Positions 32,948 through 44,926 of a DNA stretch of 64,000 nt are shown here, one piece after another. The DNA is from Furcasterigmium furcatum. Lineage: Eukaryota > Ascomycota > Sordariomycetes > Glomerellales > Plectosphaerellaceae. The position numbers and the translations under genes were made by a program. Numbering within the stretch: position 1 is the first letter of the stretch; the number at the start of each line of letters is the position of its first letter. The DNA lies in contig BCIA01000006.1 of the NCBI GenBank assembly GCA_001599815.1, positions 3,784,961-3,848,960 of the forward strand, read 5' to 3'. The notes below the pieces were generated by a model. It had not been told where the DNA came from, ran no database searches, and saw only the letters and a list, made by a program, of their open reading frames with translations.

Positions 32948-34234
32948 CTATGCTTTGACAGCAGTCTTGCCCTCGGAGGTTTCCTCCGCTTCCCGCTTCG
33001 ATGTCGGCTCCAGATAGGAACTCACCAGCCAGAGAGCCGAGCAGCCCAACAGAACAGCAGCACCCACGACCTTCTTCATCCACAGGTTGTCCTCCGTCAG
33101 GGGCTTCGCAAACCGCACCCTGCTCGTCTCTGCGGCCGGTGGTGTCCGGTCTGCCAGTGTCGCATTCGACCTCTCCTCCGCCTCGACCTCGTCCGCCTTC
33201 TGCCTCAGCGCCGCAATCGTCCGGCTCAGCTCCAGCAGCTCCTCCTCCAGGGCCATGTTCTTGCCCCCCTCGTCCACCTCCACGTTCTGCACGTTTCCGA
33301 AAAAGTCCGTGATCCGCCTGCTGCGCGCCGCGTCCGCCCCGCCGGGGAACAGGTCGTACCGCACGCCGGGGTGGGAGTGGATCTTGCTAAAGTCGTAGCT
33401 GTCGAACAGCTCTCCCACCGTCTTCTTGCTGCTCATGTCCTGGACCTGGTTCTCGAGGAACTCGAGGTTATAATACGTAAAGCGGTCGATGACCGCGACG
33501 CCGACGTCCTGGTCCGCGTGGTGCGAGTACGACGACTGGTCAAGCTTGGACGACCCCGTCGCGATGATGTTGGGCGAGTACAGCTTGCTGTACATCGTGT
33601 TCGCCTGGCACGTGTCGATCATGAAGAGAATCTCGTGGTATCTGCAGCGGCGTGTCATCAATTGCCCCGTCGCGACGCCTCAATCCGGGGGAAGGGGGCC
33701 TGCTCACCTCTTCTTTTCCCACATTTGTTCCAGGGCGTTCGCCAGGTCCCAGGCACCGATCTCCTCCGCATCCTGGAACTTGAGGAACTCGTTTCCGCCG
33801 TGGCCGGTCATGTACAGCAGGATGTTGCTCCTCTCGTCCGTCAGCAGCCGCTTGCTCCGCGGCATCTCGTCGCCGACGCGGTCCGTCAGCAGCCGGATGA
33901 AGTTCTCCACTGTCACCTCGTACCCGCGGTAGTCCACCTCGATGTTATCTCCGTACAGGTCGACCGCGCGGTCCGAGTTGCTGTACACCGTGCCGGGGAA
34001 CGCGTTGCGAGGGTTGCACGCCATGTCGTCCGGCAGCATGAGGATGATCTGGGAGTCGGGGATGCCCAGCCGCTTGACTGTGCGGTAGATGGAGAGCACG
34101 TTGGAGATGTGCCGGTAGTTGAACCAGAAGCGCGACGTGCCGACGATGACGGCCCAGTTGTTCGTGTGCTCTGCCAGCGCGGCAGCAGGCGCGAGGGCCG
34201 CGGCCGCGAACTGGAGGATGCTCGAGAGCTTCAT
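32948..34234 (-). CDS. GPI8: GPI-anchor transamidase catalytic subunit Gpi8 (PIG-K)
   Basis: Exons 34234-33708 and 33641-32948 give 406 residues. Gpi8 is the caspase-like cysteine peptidase of the ER transamidase that cleaves the C-terminal signal and attaches the GPI anchor. An N-terminal signal peptide (residues about 1-21) leads into HTNNWAVIVGTSRFWFNYRH. The catalytic His is H145 in YMTGHGGNEFLK and the catalytic Cys is C187 in MIDTCQANTM, corresponding to yeast His157 and Cys199. VYSNSDRAVDLYGDNIEVDY is strongly conserved. The C-terminus carries a probable transmembrane helix (VVGAAVLLGCSALWLVSSYL) preceded by a coiled-coil-like charged stretch. The single 66-nt intron lies shortly before the Cys block. 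Catalytic residues are intact. Confidence 0.95.
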
Positions 34235-35096
34235 GACGGCGGCGGGGGATGTCTCGGTCTCGCGGGGTGGTGTTGGATGCTATTCTTCGCTCGTGCGGGC
34301 AATGCTTTTAGTAAAGGTGAAAGGTAGGTTGTCTCGTCCTGCGGTGCTTTTGTCGACTGTATAGCAGGCGACGACGGGCGGCCTGCTGTGCTATGTGTTC
34401 GGCATGTAAGGGGGTGGTGATGAGCCCCAACATGACACCTGATTGATAATCGACCATTCCAGGTACAGCTACGCCAACCCAGGACCCTGGAATTCGGGCG
34501 CTCCCGCTGGGCGCATTATGTAATCGCTATGTCAGGCAAACCACACTCAACTCCAGAACTCACACCAGAGCTTCACCTCGAGAGGATCGTCATGCTAGTC
34601 ATCATTGGGAACCTTGGCTTCCCGATATCTTTTCGAAAAGCTATTTCGGGCTCTATTCGCAACCAACCTGGCTCGGCCCTTCCGTTGCACGCTACTGGAG
34701 CGATCGTCGCCCGCTGGTCCTCGTCACTACCTACGAGTAAGAAGCAGACCAACCTGGGGCGGTCTTCGCCATCCCGGTCAAAGCGATATAAATCGATTCT
34801 TTCATTATTAGTCAATCTCATCCGTCACTTTGCCTGCCTGCATGAGTGAGGACGTATTTTCCAAGGGCGCCTCAGCCCTCTGTTCCCGGGTCAGCGACAT
34901 TCTCGACCCTCGGTGTCGCCATCGCGACGCAAGATGAAAGAAGCAAACACATCGCTTGTCGAATTATCCATGCTTTTACCGGCTTGCGCCTTGCAAATTC
35001 CCTTGGAAACCCGTTGCCCTCGCTACATATCCCATACTCCCGCTCGAATTATGCAATTTTCGCTGTTCAGACAAGTAAAGCTGTCGTGTCCCACAG
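34235..35096. other. Intergenic region between histidine-phosphatase gene and GPI8
   Basis: About 860 bp. It contains the GPI8 promoter. A TATAAAT near 34787 on the plus strand has no gene downstream on that strand. No RNA gene or repeat is apparent. Confidence 0.35.
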
Positions 35097-37089
35097 CTAG
35101 CTTCCCCAGAGACCACCTCCAGCAGTGCTCGTCCTGGGAGGCTCGCTGCTGGCGTCGGGCTTCGGCTCGCCGTCCCTCGAAGGCGGGCGAGAGATTTCCT
35201 GCAGGCGCGGGGGGGACTTGACCGCTCTCCTTGCCTCGGTCCACTCCGGCCCGGGCTGCGTCCTCGGCGTCGATTCGGACACTGCCACCGAGCTGAGCCT
35301 TCTGGTGCCGTCAAAGTCAGGGAACAATTCGTCCACGTCTTCTGGACTCTTAATCACAGCCGGGGAAGCGATCGGTGCCCACAAGCCCGCGGGAGATTGT
35401 GTCTGGTACAGACCCGAACCACCCGCGCCGTCCAGACCCAGGCCCACAGACCCTCCAGTAAACAGCGGTGGCGTGATGTTTCGGTTCTTGCGTATGCTGT
35501 CACCCAGGGTTCCGCTCACCGAATTGCTCCTACTGCCGGCGGCGTCCAGGTCGGGGAGGGTGAAGCCTGCGCCGCCGGACGTGGTGCCGTACGAGGATAT
35601 CGTAGACACGCGCCCCCTGGGATGCGGCTTGAAGCCAGTGTTGGACGAAGTGGACGGGGTCCTTCCCAGCCCAGACACCGGTGCCATGTTCCTAAGATGC
35701 TCGTTGCTGGCTTGGATCTTGAGATCATAGTACTGGTCGATCGGCATGTTGCCTTCAAAGCTGCCGGCATCAACGAGCCTGTCCGTCTTGCGCACGGCCA
35801 TGGTGAGAGAGGCCACGCCAACGTTCATTAAGACGGGCTGTCTCGTGATGGCGCCGATCATGGCATTGCAGCCAGCGCCGTGCGAGACGACTACTATGAC
35901 GTTTTCCACATCTTCGTCGTCCGCCTGCGGCTGTTCAGCCCCGGCTGCGGCGCCGATCGACTTTGTGACGAGCTCGGCGGGGTTCTCGGTTGTAGAGTAC
36001 CACCCCAGCAGCTTTTCGAAGCCGGCCCTGAAGCGCTTGTGCATTGTGATCCATTCCTCGGGAAAGGAGCCTCCGTCACCCCACCTGTCCGTGGAGTCCC
36101 ATTGGTAGTCAACGCCAGAGCAGAGATCCCGAGCGTGTGCGACGTAGCCGTCAGGGATCTTATCGTTTGTGGACATGGCGTAGCTGGGTGTCGGGGCGAC
36201 GTAGCCGTTCTCGTTTCTCAGGGACTCGCCAGAACCCCTCGAGCGGAGAGAGACGGCACTTGCGCCGCTGTCGGCTCGGGTTCGAGGCAAGGCACTAGCC
36301 ATAGCAGGCATGTCGCCGAGCCCAGCGACGTCGGCGGAACCGCTGACAGAGCCGCTCCTAGCAGGGCTAGGGTTCAGGCGAGGACTACTCCAGAGCTGAC
36401 CCTGCGTGCTGGATACGGAACCGGCGTGTGGTCGGGGGCTCTGGTAAGCGCTGATGTTCTCTTTGCGAAGAAGGGCGATCTTGGCAGTGCTGATCATCTG
36501 GCTGGAGCCGGGCGGGTGGGTTATGGACTCGAAGTATTCTGGATTTAGCCATTCCCCGAGGAAGGCGTCGACGCGAATGGGGGTCTTCGGAATGTCGGGC
36601 TTGGATGGCTCGGCGAGGGGCGTCAGAGGCGTCAGAGGGGTGACGCCGCCGTTGTCGGAGGCTGGGGAGATGACTCCCTGAGAAGGGGTGCTGGGGGCAC
36701 TCGAAGAAGGAGGATCCTGGGCCAGGCCGGCCGTGATTCCGATAGAAGACTGGACACATCTGAGGAAAGGGGAGCTGTGTACGGCGACCCTGAAGCGCTT
36801 CCTCTTCATGGGGACGCCAGGTGCGGAGAGAGCTTCCTGAGACTCTTCCTCGGCCTGTCTCAGGATGGAAGCGATGCGGGCGCCGACGGCCTGAGTCTGC
36901 AGCCAGCCACCGTATGTAAGGGGAGGGTCATAGGGCGTGGGAGAGGCGAGGTGCCATCTCTTATCGGCCTGGTCGAGTCGGGCGCCGTGTCTGGAGGTCC
37001 GAAAGGTCAGACTCGAGCTGCAAAGGAACATGGGAATAAAGGCACAGCACATACCTGACGACGAAGACATAGGCGGGAGGGCGACCCAT
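35097..37089 (-). CDS. Histidine phosphatase (phosphoglycerate mutase-like) family protein
   Basis: Exons 37089-37055 and 36990-35097 give 642 residues. The short first exon encodes MGRPPAYVFVV and joins to R12-H13-G14-A15-R16, the phospho-acceptor RHG signature. The catalytic core continues with YDPPLTYGGWLQTQAVG, VHSSPFLRCVQSS and, near residue 380, VVVSHGAGCNAMIG with the second catalytic His. This pattern resembles the UBASH3/STS branch (RHGER-type) rather than glycolytic mutase. The middle and C-terminal 250 residues are Ser/Pro-rich and disordered. Substrate is unknown; homologues in fungi are annotated only by domain. The catalytic residues look intact, so it is likely a phosphatase. 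The start is fixed by the need to encode the RHG motif across the intron. Confidence 0.82.
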
Positions 37090-38436
37090 GGTGATCCGAA
37101 GTGGCCGGTGCTCCTATGTTAGTATGCAACCACTCGAGGAGCGGAGGGTGTGACGCTGTGCTGTGTTGGGAGCAGAGGAGGGGAAGAAGAAGAGGTGTAA
37201 AATGGATGGCAAAGGACCGTGGTCACCGGAGGAATGTTCACGATGAATGACCCAAATGGTTTGAGGGTCCGTCCCGTCTTGAGTGCGGGGCAGGTCGAAG
37301 GAGCTAAGGCCAGCCACAGGCAGGCATCACCCGATGAGTGTTAGTGAGGGGTGCGATTTGCGGCAGTTGCGACCAAGCTCGGCCTCGTCCGGATGCCTTC
37401 ACCTGGGTAGCTCGAGATGGCCGTTGCTCGACCATAAAAGACCGGACTGGTCTGCCTCTCTATATCATGGAGTTGGCCCCAGAGACCATGTCGCGTGGCC
37501 GTTTAAGCCTCCTTCCAACGTTCCGTCTTCGGTCAGGCGGTTTTAGTCAGGGACTGCGCACTAACAGCGGGCGGCAGAACCCTTCGATGCATGTGACAGC
37601 ACTGGGAGGACCCTTCCTCCACTAGCCTTCCTGGGGGTATAGCGCGAGCGCGTTGCAGAAAGGATGGCCGCCCCTCAGAACGGCCATGTCGACCAGCAGC
37701 CTTCAGATCGAGCGATAGAAAATCGAGATGACCTCTCTCTCAACTCCAAGGACTTAACATTACCTCTATCTTCATTGCAAGAAGAGAGAATCCAAGGGCA
37801 ACGCATCTGGACGGTGACATAGCTGGACCGGCCATGTACTCTGCGACCCGCTTGGTGGCGCTGCAAATCCGCCCATCAGACGTCATTTCTGCACGTGTGC
37901 CCTCCTGCCGTTTCGTGGGGTCGTGTCTCGGGTCTTTTGCCAAATGTTCCGCTCGGCCTCTCAGCTCAGCTCCTCTGCCTCATGGATCGTCAAGCATAAG
38001 TATTCGTAACCGTCCCGTCGCACGTCTAAGCCTTCTCTCATCTTTCTCGTCCCACCGGAATTTCAAAGACACGACTATGCACAAAGGGGTATGATCAACC
38101 ATCTCGATCCCTCTCGGACACCAGTTTTCGTCGAGACGCCCACCCGCCCGTCGTCTGTTTCGACCCTTGTCGCCCTTTTCTCGGGCGCTGCGCGCTCCGT
38201 CGCACATACGGCTCCCAAATCAGGAACCTCCGTCAACCGCCGCTGTCGGACCCGACGATGCGGCCTCTTAGTCAAGGGGGACGGACAGAGAAGGGAAAAG
38301 GAAAAATCTGACCCGTCACGCCCAGTGGAGAGCCCGCTGCTAGCGAGCTCGTCATCTCTCGTGACCTCCTGACAGACGCCGCCTGGATCGGTCCAGAACA
38401 GAAGGTCCCCCCCTCAATGTCCGATGCGCCAAGATA
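37090..38436. other. Intergenic region, 1.35 kb
   Basis: Between two minus-strand genes. Short ORFs (for example 37283-37546 and 38091-38372) are Arg/Ser/Pro-rich and unconvincing. I see no tRNA, repeat or clear promoter element. The right part is the 3' side of the next gene. Confidence 0.35.
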
Positions 38437-40548
38437 TCAACTACCCTCACGCCCGACGTGGTAGACCCAGCAGTTATTGTTGAGCCCGGTCCACCACTCC
38501 AGGCTCCCCTCCCACCTGCCTTCCAGGCACGTCGTGCTGTTCAGCTTCGATTCTGTCGGGGGGAACGGCGCCAGCTGGACTCCCGTCACCCTCTTGTCTC
38601 GCTGCATGAGAAGCCTCCATCCCTGCGATGAAGCGACCGCCAGCGGCCGATCCAGTCGGTCGAGGCGAACACTGCCCACCGTAGCCACGCGGCCATCGTT
38701 GTATCGGAGGAACAATCCCGTCACCAACGGGGAACCGTCGTCCTCGGCACTGCCTCCTCGACAGACGGTCATCTCGCTGATGCCCTTGAGCGGCGCCGAC
38801 GTGAACACGCACTCGTCGCGCCCCGAGTACCTCGGATGTGGCGATCGATGCACCGGGAGCCGCAGAGGCCGCCCTGTGGTGCCCGCTGACGGGGATGGTT
38901 TCGGCTCTTGCAGCATCACCTCGCATATGCTGCCTCCGCTAACACCGAGGAACACGTCCTGCTCTTTCGTATTGTCGAGCTCCGCGAGCCGTGAGTAGCT
39001 GTCCTCTGTCCGGCTCCGCAGAGCGAATGGGAAGCACCGCCCTTGGCTGGTCGCCCACTGGAGGAGGGATACGTCAGCCAGATGTCGTGCTTGTGTGACT
39101 GAGTCGGAAAAGAAGATCGGCGGGAGAGAATCGGTACCGAGTCAACTCACCAGCAGCCAGCCTCGGCTTTGAACAGTGCTTCCTCCGGCCCGCCGAGACC
39201 ACATCTCTGTGATCCTCTCGTTCCGGTCGACTGGGAAGTAGAACCAGAACATCTCCTCCTCGGGGTCCACAAAGGTCCTGTCGGCCGAGTACAACGACAT
39301 GTCCTCGCCGGGAGACCAGGCCTGAAAGTCACAGACCTGCAGCTTCCCGTTGTCGTCGTAGAGACCAATGATGTAACCAGTCGTGGTCGGCTTGTTCAAC
39401 GTGTGCCGGCGCGTCCACAGCGGCTCACCCGGGTCCGTGGAGGCACCGAGCCGGAACGTCGACCCCGGCGACCTCATGCTGGGTGACGGGATCATCCTGT
39501 CGCGGAAGGCCGGGCTGTTGAACTCTCGCAGGCCTCGTAGCTTGATTCCCTGCAGAGGGGAATCACACGCAGCGTCAGTCTCTCGGCCTCCCATCTCGGC
39601 GGCCGAAGCCAGGGCGCAACACTCACATCTGTCCTCCCGTGCAAGGTAGACCCCCGGTTCACAGTGAAGGCCCTCCACCACAGGTTCGGCTGCTCCCGCT
39701 CGGCAGGGACTGCCGGAGAGCCAGCCACCCGCACCTCCCGGATCCCCAGATGATCCTCCGCCACCAGCACCGCCTTCACCTGCACCGTCGGCTTGGGCGA
39801 CCAGATACACTCGTGGTCCTCTAAGGCCTCGTTGGTGATGGAGGCTAGGTACCTGATGCCCTCGAACCAGACGAAGCGCGCATAGACGTCGACGGACAGG
39901 CTTGCCGCGGTGTACCCCGGCTCCTGCATGCGCGGCAGTTGGTCCAGCGCCGACCGCGCGGCCTGATCGCGCATCGCGGCCGCCGTGATCTCGCGGCATA
40001 TCTCGGGAGGGAGGACCCCGCCGATCATGCAGGAGAGCAGAGCGTCCGAGAGCCACTTGTTCCGGCGGGCGACCTCCACGGCGGGAGGGTCATACGCGTA
40101 CGACATGACATGGTGGCCAAGCTGGTGGACGGCGGCGGCCCTCTCTGGGGGTCCGGAGAAGATGCCCTGGGCACAGTCGCGGTGGTAGGCGGTGGCCTGA
40201 CCGCGCGAGTGAGGGCAGCGCTCGCGACAGGGGGAGAAGGCGAGGTTCCCCTTGGGCAGCTCGACGCCATGCTGTTCCAGGACTGCGGGCGGGCACGTCT
40301 GTCAGTAAAAAGGTACAGGAGCAGCAGGCACTGAGCGAGTGAGTGGTTCGCTTCTCGCTCCCGCGCGCGCGCGACTCTCGCTCTCGCCGCGGGGCTCGGG
40401 TTCCGCGCATACCGATGGTCTTGTCCCTGTGGGCGAGGGGATAGGAGCAGAGGCCACACCTCGCGCGGTAACAAACATTGCTCGGCGGCTCGTCTCTTGG
40501 GGCGCGATTGGCGCGGGAGCGCCCTGCGTGCGGAGTTGACGTTTGCAT
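38437..40548 (-). CDS. Hypothetical protein with N-terminal CxxC/HxxC pattern (fungal F-box-associated-like)
   Basis: Exons 40548-40413, 40282-39627, 39549-39151 and 39057-38437 give 603 residues. I do not recognise it with confidence. The N-terminus has C31-X2-C34 followed by C64-X3-C68 and H79-X2-C82, a likely zinc-binding set. A helical segment follows (LSDALLSCMIGGVLPPEICR), then a mixed beta-rich body. A block reading MFWFYFPVDRNERITEMW resembles repeats of the large fungal family of F-box-associated proteins whose C-terminal domain has no assigned function. The N-terminal exon was recovered by joining MQTSTPHAGR...DKTI to VLEQHGVELP over a 130-nt intron; the frame and cysteine pattern support this. 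No membrane segment or signal peptide is seen. Confidence 0.6.
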
Positions 40549-41155
40549 TTGCTTGGAAACGATCCTCAGCCCTGGCAGCCGTACCCGAGAGGCTGGTTGA
40601 GTTGTAGTTTTCCCTTTTGGTGGTGAGAGGGGCGGCCCGCGACGAACGAACGGGCGATGGGAGGACTTTGGGAACAACCACAGAAGGCCCAGGTAATTGC
40701 GTCACGCATCAAAATAAAATAAGAAACTGGTCGGGACCGAAGGAGGCCAAGTTTTCTCTTACCCCTCTGCGTCCCGACCTCGGCTGGCTCCCATCCATCC
40801 CCTGCCCTGCGCCGCTGTGCGTGCAGTGCGTGCAGTGCTGCGCTGCGCTGCGCTGCGCTGTGCTGCGTGCGGCGCGCGCGTCTTACCACCCTCTACTGGC
40901 TTCCATACTCGTATCTCCCGTCCCTCCCGTCTAAGTCGAGCGGGCCAAGCGGCACAGCAGCGGTCTTGCAATCTCTTCTTGCCACCCGTGGTTGGCCCTC
41001 TCGCTCCCTCCGCGCCTATGAAACCATGTCTGCGAGGTCACGTTGGTCATCCTCCGATTGGTCGTGTCACCCCCCTAGGAATGATCCCAAAGGCCAAAAA
41101 ATGATACCAAAAATATGGAAAACCAGGTGCGGGGATGCCCCGAGAGAAAAAAGAA
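40549..41155. other. Intergenic region upstream of the unidentified gene, beside the tRNA
   Basis: About 600 bp holding the promoter of the unidentified minus-strand gene, the pentamer microsatellite, and an A6 run at 41147-41152 that is the tRNA terminator on the minus strand. No protein gene is seen. Confidence 0.4.
40837..40862. repeat. CGCTG pentamer microsatellite
   Basis: About five consecutive CGCTG/TGCTG units in an intergenic stretch that is itself GC-rich, preceded by two GTGCA-type near repeats. Probably replication slippage. Confidence 0.7.
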
Positions 41156-41241
41156 TGATTCAAGGGAGGCTCGAACTCCCGACCTTCAGTGAACATTATG
41201 AAATGTTAGACTGACGTGATAACCAGCTACACCATCGAACC
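41156..41241 (-). tRNA. tRNA-Val(AAC) with a 12-nt intron
   Basis: Read on the minus strand, the 5' end is GGTTCGA. It pairs over seven positions (two G-T) with TTGAATC at the 3' end, and A is the discriminator. The D arm is GTG/CAC. The anticodon stem is TCAGT/ACTGA, with loop CTAACAC once a 12-nt intron after position 37 is removed, giving anticodon AAC. The T arm is GGGAG-TTCGAGC-CTCCC. A run of six T follows the 3' end on the minus strand, a Pol III terminator. Mature length is 74 nt. Confidence 0.92.
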
Positions 41242-41900
41242 GACTTGAAATGAGGAGCACCAACATAGACTAAGAATGATATAGCCCCTCCAAAAAGATA
41301 AAACTATTACCGACCCACTGTCAACTGTCCCAGTTCCTCAACGCCAGGTGCCAGGCGTTACCTCTCCGTGAACAAAAAGCTAGGATTAACAATTACAACT
41401 TGAAAATGGCTTCCCGGCTTTCTGATTGATGGCTGATTCCATTATCGGCCCTCAAATCAAGCCGTGCCGGCTCCCTCCCGGTCGCGAACGCTCAAGGCCT
41501 CGAAGATAATGGCCCAACTTCAGGCCAACGACGACCTTGGTTGCGGCCGTGGCATTGCAATTCTTCGACTTTCTTTCGATGGACCAACAAAGTCTACGCG
41601 TTTCCCTCTGTCTTTGCTCATGTCTTATAACTGGATGATTCGTTTCAATATCAATGCCGGAGGCCAACCGCCGTTGGGAGAAGCAACGAGTCCGCCGTAC
41701 TTCGTCCACTTCACCACTCGTGAAGATGGTTATCCCAGGGTACTCTATGATCTTGTCTATATATACCAGGCATTAGCCCTCGTCGTGTCTCCTCTGTTCA
41801 AGCCTCGCATCAACTTACTCTATACCATCCCATCCCACCGGCTTCCCGTTTTGACACATCAGTCGTTATCCTTTCTCTATATCATCACTTCGTCCTCAGT
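41242..41900. promoter_or_regulatory. Upstream region of the dynamin-like gene
   Basis: About 660 bp from the tRNA to the dynamin start codon. A TATATATA lies at 41758-41765, about 140 bp before ATG, a plausible TATA element. C/T-rich leader sequence follows. A long open frame from 41464 reaches into the leader but starts without known homology. Confidence 0.45.
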
Positions 41901-44203
41901 ATGCACAGCACCCTGGCCATGGACAACCTGACTCCTTCCACCGAGAAGACGAGAGACCCCATGAATGACCCCAAGGCCGAGCAGATGGCTTCCTTCGGCG
42001 ACCAGATCTTCGTGAATGTCATCGACAGGCTCCGCGAGCTGGGCATCGCTGATCTAGTGTCGCTTCCGCAACTCGTTGTCGTGGGCGATCAATCCTCTGG
42101 AAAGAGTTCGGTCTTGGAGAGCCTGACCGGCTTTGCCTTTCCACGCGCTCCCGGGCTCTGCACTCGCTACGTGACGCAGATCACCTGTCGCCGTGACGAC
42201 TTTGATGGCATCGATATCTCCATCATACCGGGTCCTGATTCGGGTGATGAGCGAGCTCAGAAGCTCACGTGCTTCAAGCGAAGTGTCAAGCCTGGAGACT
42301 TGAATCTCGAGTCTATCTTTGAGGACGTGAGTCTTCCCTGCCACATCGTCAGCTGTACTCGCAACAAGCTCATCCATACATTGCGCAGGCAAGCTCTACC
42401 ATGGGCATCCGCAAGACCGATGACGACTCCGATGATCCAAACCTCACGACCTTCTCCGAGGATATTCTCAAGATCGAGATCAGTGGGCCGACTCAACAAC
42501 ATCTGACGGTGATCGATGTCCCTGGCATCTTTCGCAATGTGACCGAAGGAGTTACGACAGAGGATGACATTGTTCTCGTCCGCAACATGGTGAAGAAATA
42601 CATCAAGGACTCCCGCACCATCATCCTGGCCGTCATTCCATGCAACCATGACATCGCCACCCAGGAGATCCTGAAGCTCGCAAAGGAAGTTGACCCTGAT
42701 GGTGTGCGGACCATGGGAGTTCTGACCAAGCCAGACCTGGTGCCCGAGAGGGCCATGCAGCAGATGGTCTGCGATCTGGTCCAGGGCCGAAAGCAGCAAC
42801 TCCGGCTGGGCTACTTTGTCGTCAAGAACCGCGGTTCCGACGATGCCGTCAACTCGGCTCAAGCGCAGCGCAAGTCTGCCGAAAGCGCTTTCTTCTCCAG
42901 CATGCCCTGGTCAGGGCTGAAATCCACTGGCAGGGTAGGCACAGAGGCATTGCAGGTCGCGCTGACCAGGCTCCTCCGCAGCATCACCAAGAAGGAGTTC
43001 AAGAACGTGACGGCTGAGATCCAGAAGCATCTTGAAGACAACCAGCGGGAGAGCGACGGTCTCGGCCCGGACAGGAACAGTGTGTCCTCGCAGAGACGAT
43101 TCCTCGGAAGTATCAGCTCGGAATTCCAGAACGCCGCACGCTCTGCTCGCCAGGGTCTCTATGGTCAAGACATGTTCACGGAGCACATGGACATGAGGCT
43201 TGTCACGGTCGTTCGCCGCATGAACGACGAGTTCAGCGCTCTATGCTGGCATCAGGGGCATACGCGGAACTTCGAGAACGATCACGATGCTCACAGCGAG
43301 GTTGGCGAATACGAAATCGGCGAAGACATTGCCCCTGAACTCCGCAACATCCTGAAAGACCTCGATTTTGAATGCCCCGAGCCCCTGCGAAACTGCCTCA
43401 TCGACCACATTGACAAGACATACAAAAATTCCCGCGGACCCGAGCTCGGAACGGTAAAGAAGCCCGAAGACAGAGTCCGGCACTCCAAGCTGACTGCAGT
43501 ATCATAGTTCAATCCCAACATCTTGGGCACGGTGTTCAAGGAGCAGTCTACGAACTGGCAGCATCTCGTCCTGCGCCACACCAGCAGGTCGATCGTTGTC
43601 GTTCACAACTTCATCGTCAAAGCCTTGCAGGAGCTGTGCCCCGATGAGAACGTTCGAGGCAAGCTCTGGGCTCTCCTGAGCCCCAGGGTTTGCGAGGCGT
43701 ACAAGCGCGCCATGAGCCACGCGAATTTCCTCCTCGAGGTGGAACGCGAGGGCATACCCGTCACTGTGGACGACGGCTTCCTCAAAGAACAGCAGGAATG
43801 CCGTTCAGAGAGGCTCGGCTCCGCGATACTCACGGCCAACGGCCACGGGCCCAGGAAAGTCTTCCCCGAGGAGATCTACATCGAAAAGTACAGCCTCGAG
43901 GCCATCGCGAAGGCAAGGGCCGACACCCGCGAGGACATACACGACGCGCTCAAGAGCTACTACAACATTTCCCTGGCGCGAATCATCGACTCGGTCTGCC
44001 AGCAGGTCATCGTCCACTTTCTCCTCAACAGCAAGGAGGGGCCGCTGAGCATCTTCTCCCCGGACATGATCATGGGTCTGGAGGACTACCAGTTGCAGGC
44101 CATCGCGAGTGAGGATGACGCGGTCCAGGAGAAGCGGGCGAAGCTAAACCGGGAGATTGAGAAGTTGGAGCGGGCAGTCGGGGAGCTGAAATTCGCGGCA
44201 TAG
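41901..44203 (+). CDS. Dynamin-superfamily GTPase (Mx/Vps1-like, fungal)
   Basis: Exons 41901-42326, 42389-43453 and 43508-44203 give 728 residues. Dynamin-family GTPases self-assemble to remodel membranes; this one belongs to a large fungal group of interferon-Mx-like members without assigned roles. The G domain has G1 GDQSSGKSS (62-70), the switch region with RYVTQITCRR, G3 DVPG (185-188, where most members have DLPG) and G4 TKPD (255-258). A helical middle/stalk follows, and a coiled C-terminal segment corresponds to the GED. No PH or transmembrane region is evident. The second intron (43454-43507, 54 nt) is in frame and carries a TAG at its end; without splicing the protein would stop before the C-terminal third. 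Continuity of FNPNILGTVFKEQS after the junction supports the splice. A second ATG at 41919 could also be used. Confidence 0.87.
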
Positions 44204-44926
44204 GCAGACTCAGGCAGAGCTTGCTCTGTCAGTGGTGCTTGAGGCGTGTTACCTACCCAGGTAGGTAGGCTCTGGAGGTCGTTTGGTGGAAGTTGTTTGT
44301 TCGTTTGTCTGTCTGTCTGTCAGCATGGTTTCCTTCTCTTTCCGTTCCAAGGCATCTCCGAAAGCGGCATCCCGCCTTCTCGCACTTACTTGCACTTACC
44401 TAGGAACCGAGTACTACCTAGGCACCTACTTCAGCTGCATCACTGAACTACATGGATTAGATGTTCGTAGTTTCTCATCTATTAGCTGGCAGGCGAGCCC
44501 TATGTGTCTGTAGGGTACATTCGTAAGGACCCAAGGCGAGCAACCCTCACAAATGATCCCATGCTCCAAGCTCCTCCTGCCTTCAAGCTCGTTGCGTCCA
44601 TGTGAGCACCTGCGCATTGCCCCCCAGGACCGTGATTCACTCCCGCAAGCAACTTCCGGCTCCTTTAATTTACGGGTGCCCCTTCCATTGATCACCTCCG
44701 CCTCCCCCGCGCTCGGCACCTCAGTCTTCTTCGTCCCAGGGAGCAGCTGAGGTCAGATCGAGGTCTATCCTGCTCCACTACACATCCATTCTGCCAACAA
44801 CCCCCGATTTCTCTTCTGGCTCAGTTTCTCTAGATAACCGACAGTGATACAGCACCATCTTCACAGCATTCATCCGACTCTTCGACCCCAGACTCCGCAT
44901 ACTCGTCTTGCGGGAACAAAGCCATC
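44204..44926. other. Intergenic region between the dynamin and SRR1-like genes
   Basis: About 720 bp with a short GTCT repeat at about 44307-44321 and two CCTAGG palindromes (44399-44404, 44417-44422). The sequence just before 44927 is open in frame but has no ATG. No RNA gene is seen. Confidence 0.35.
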
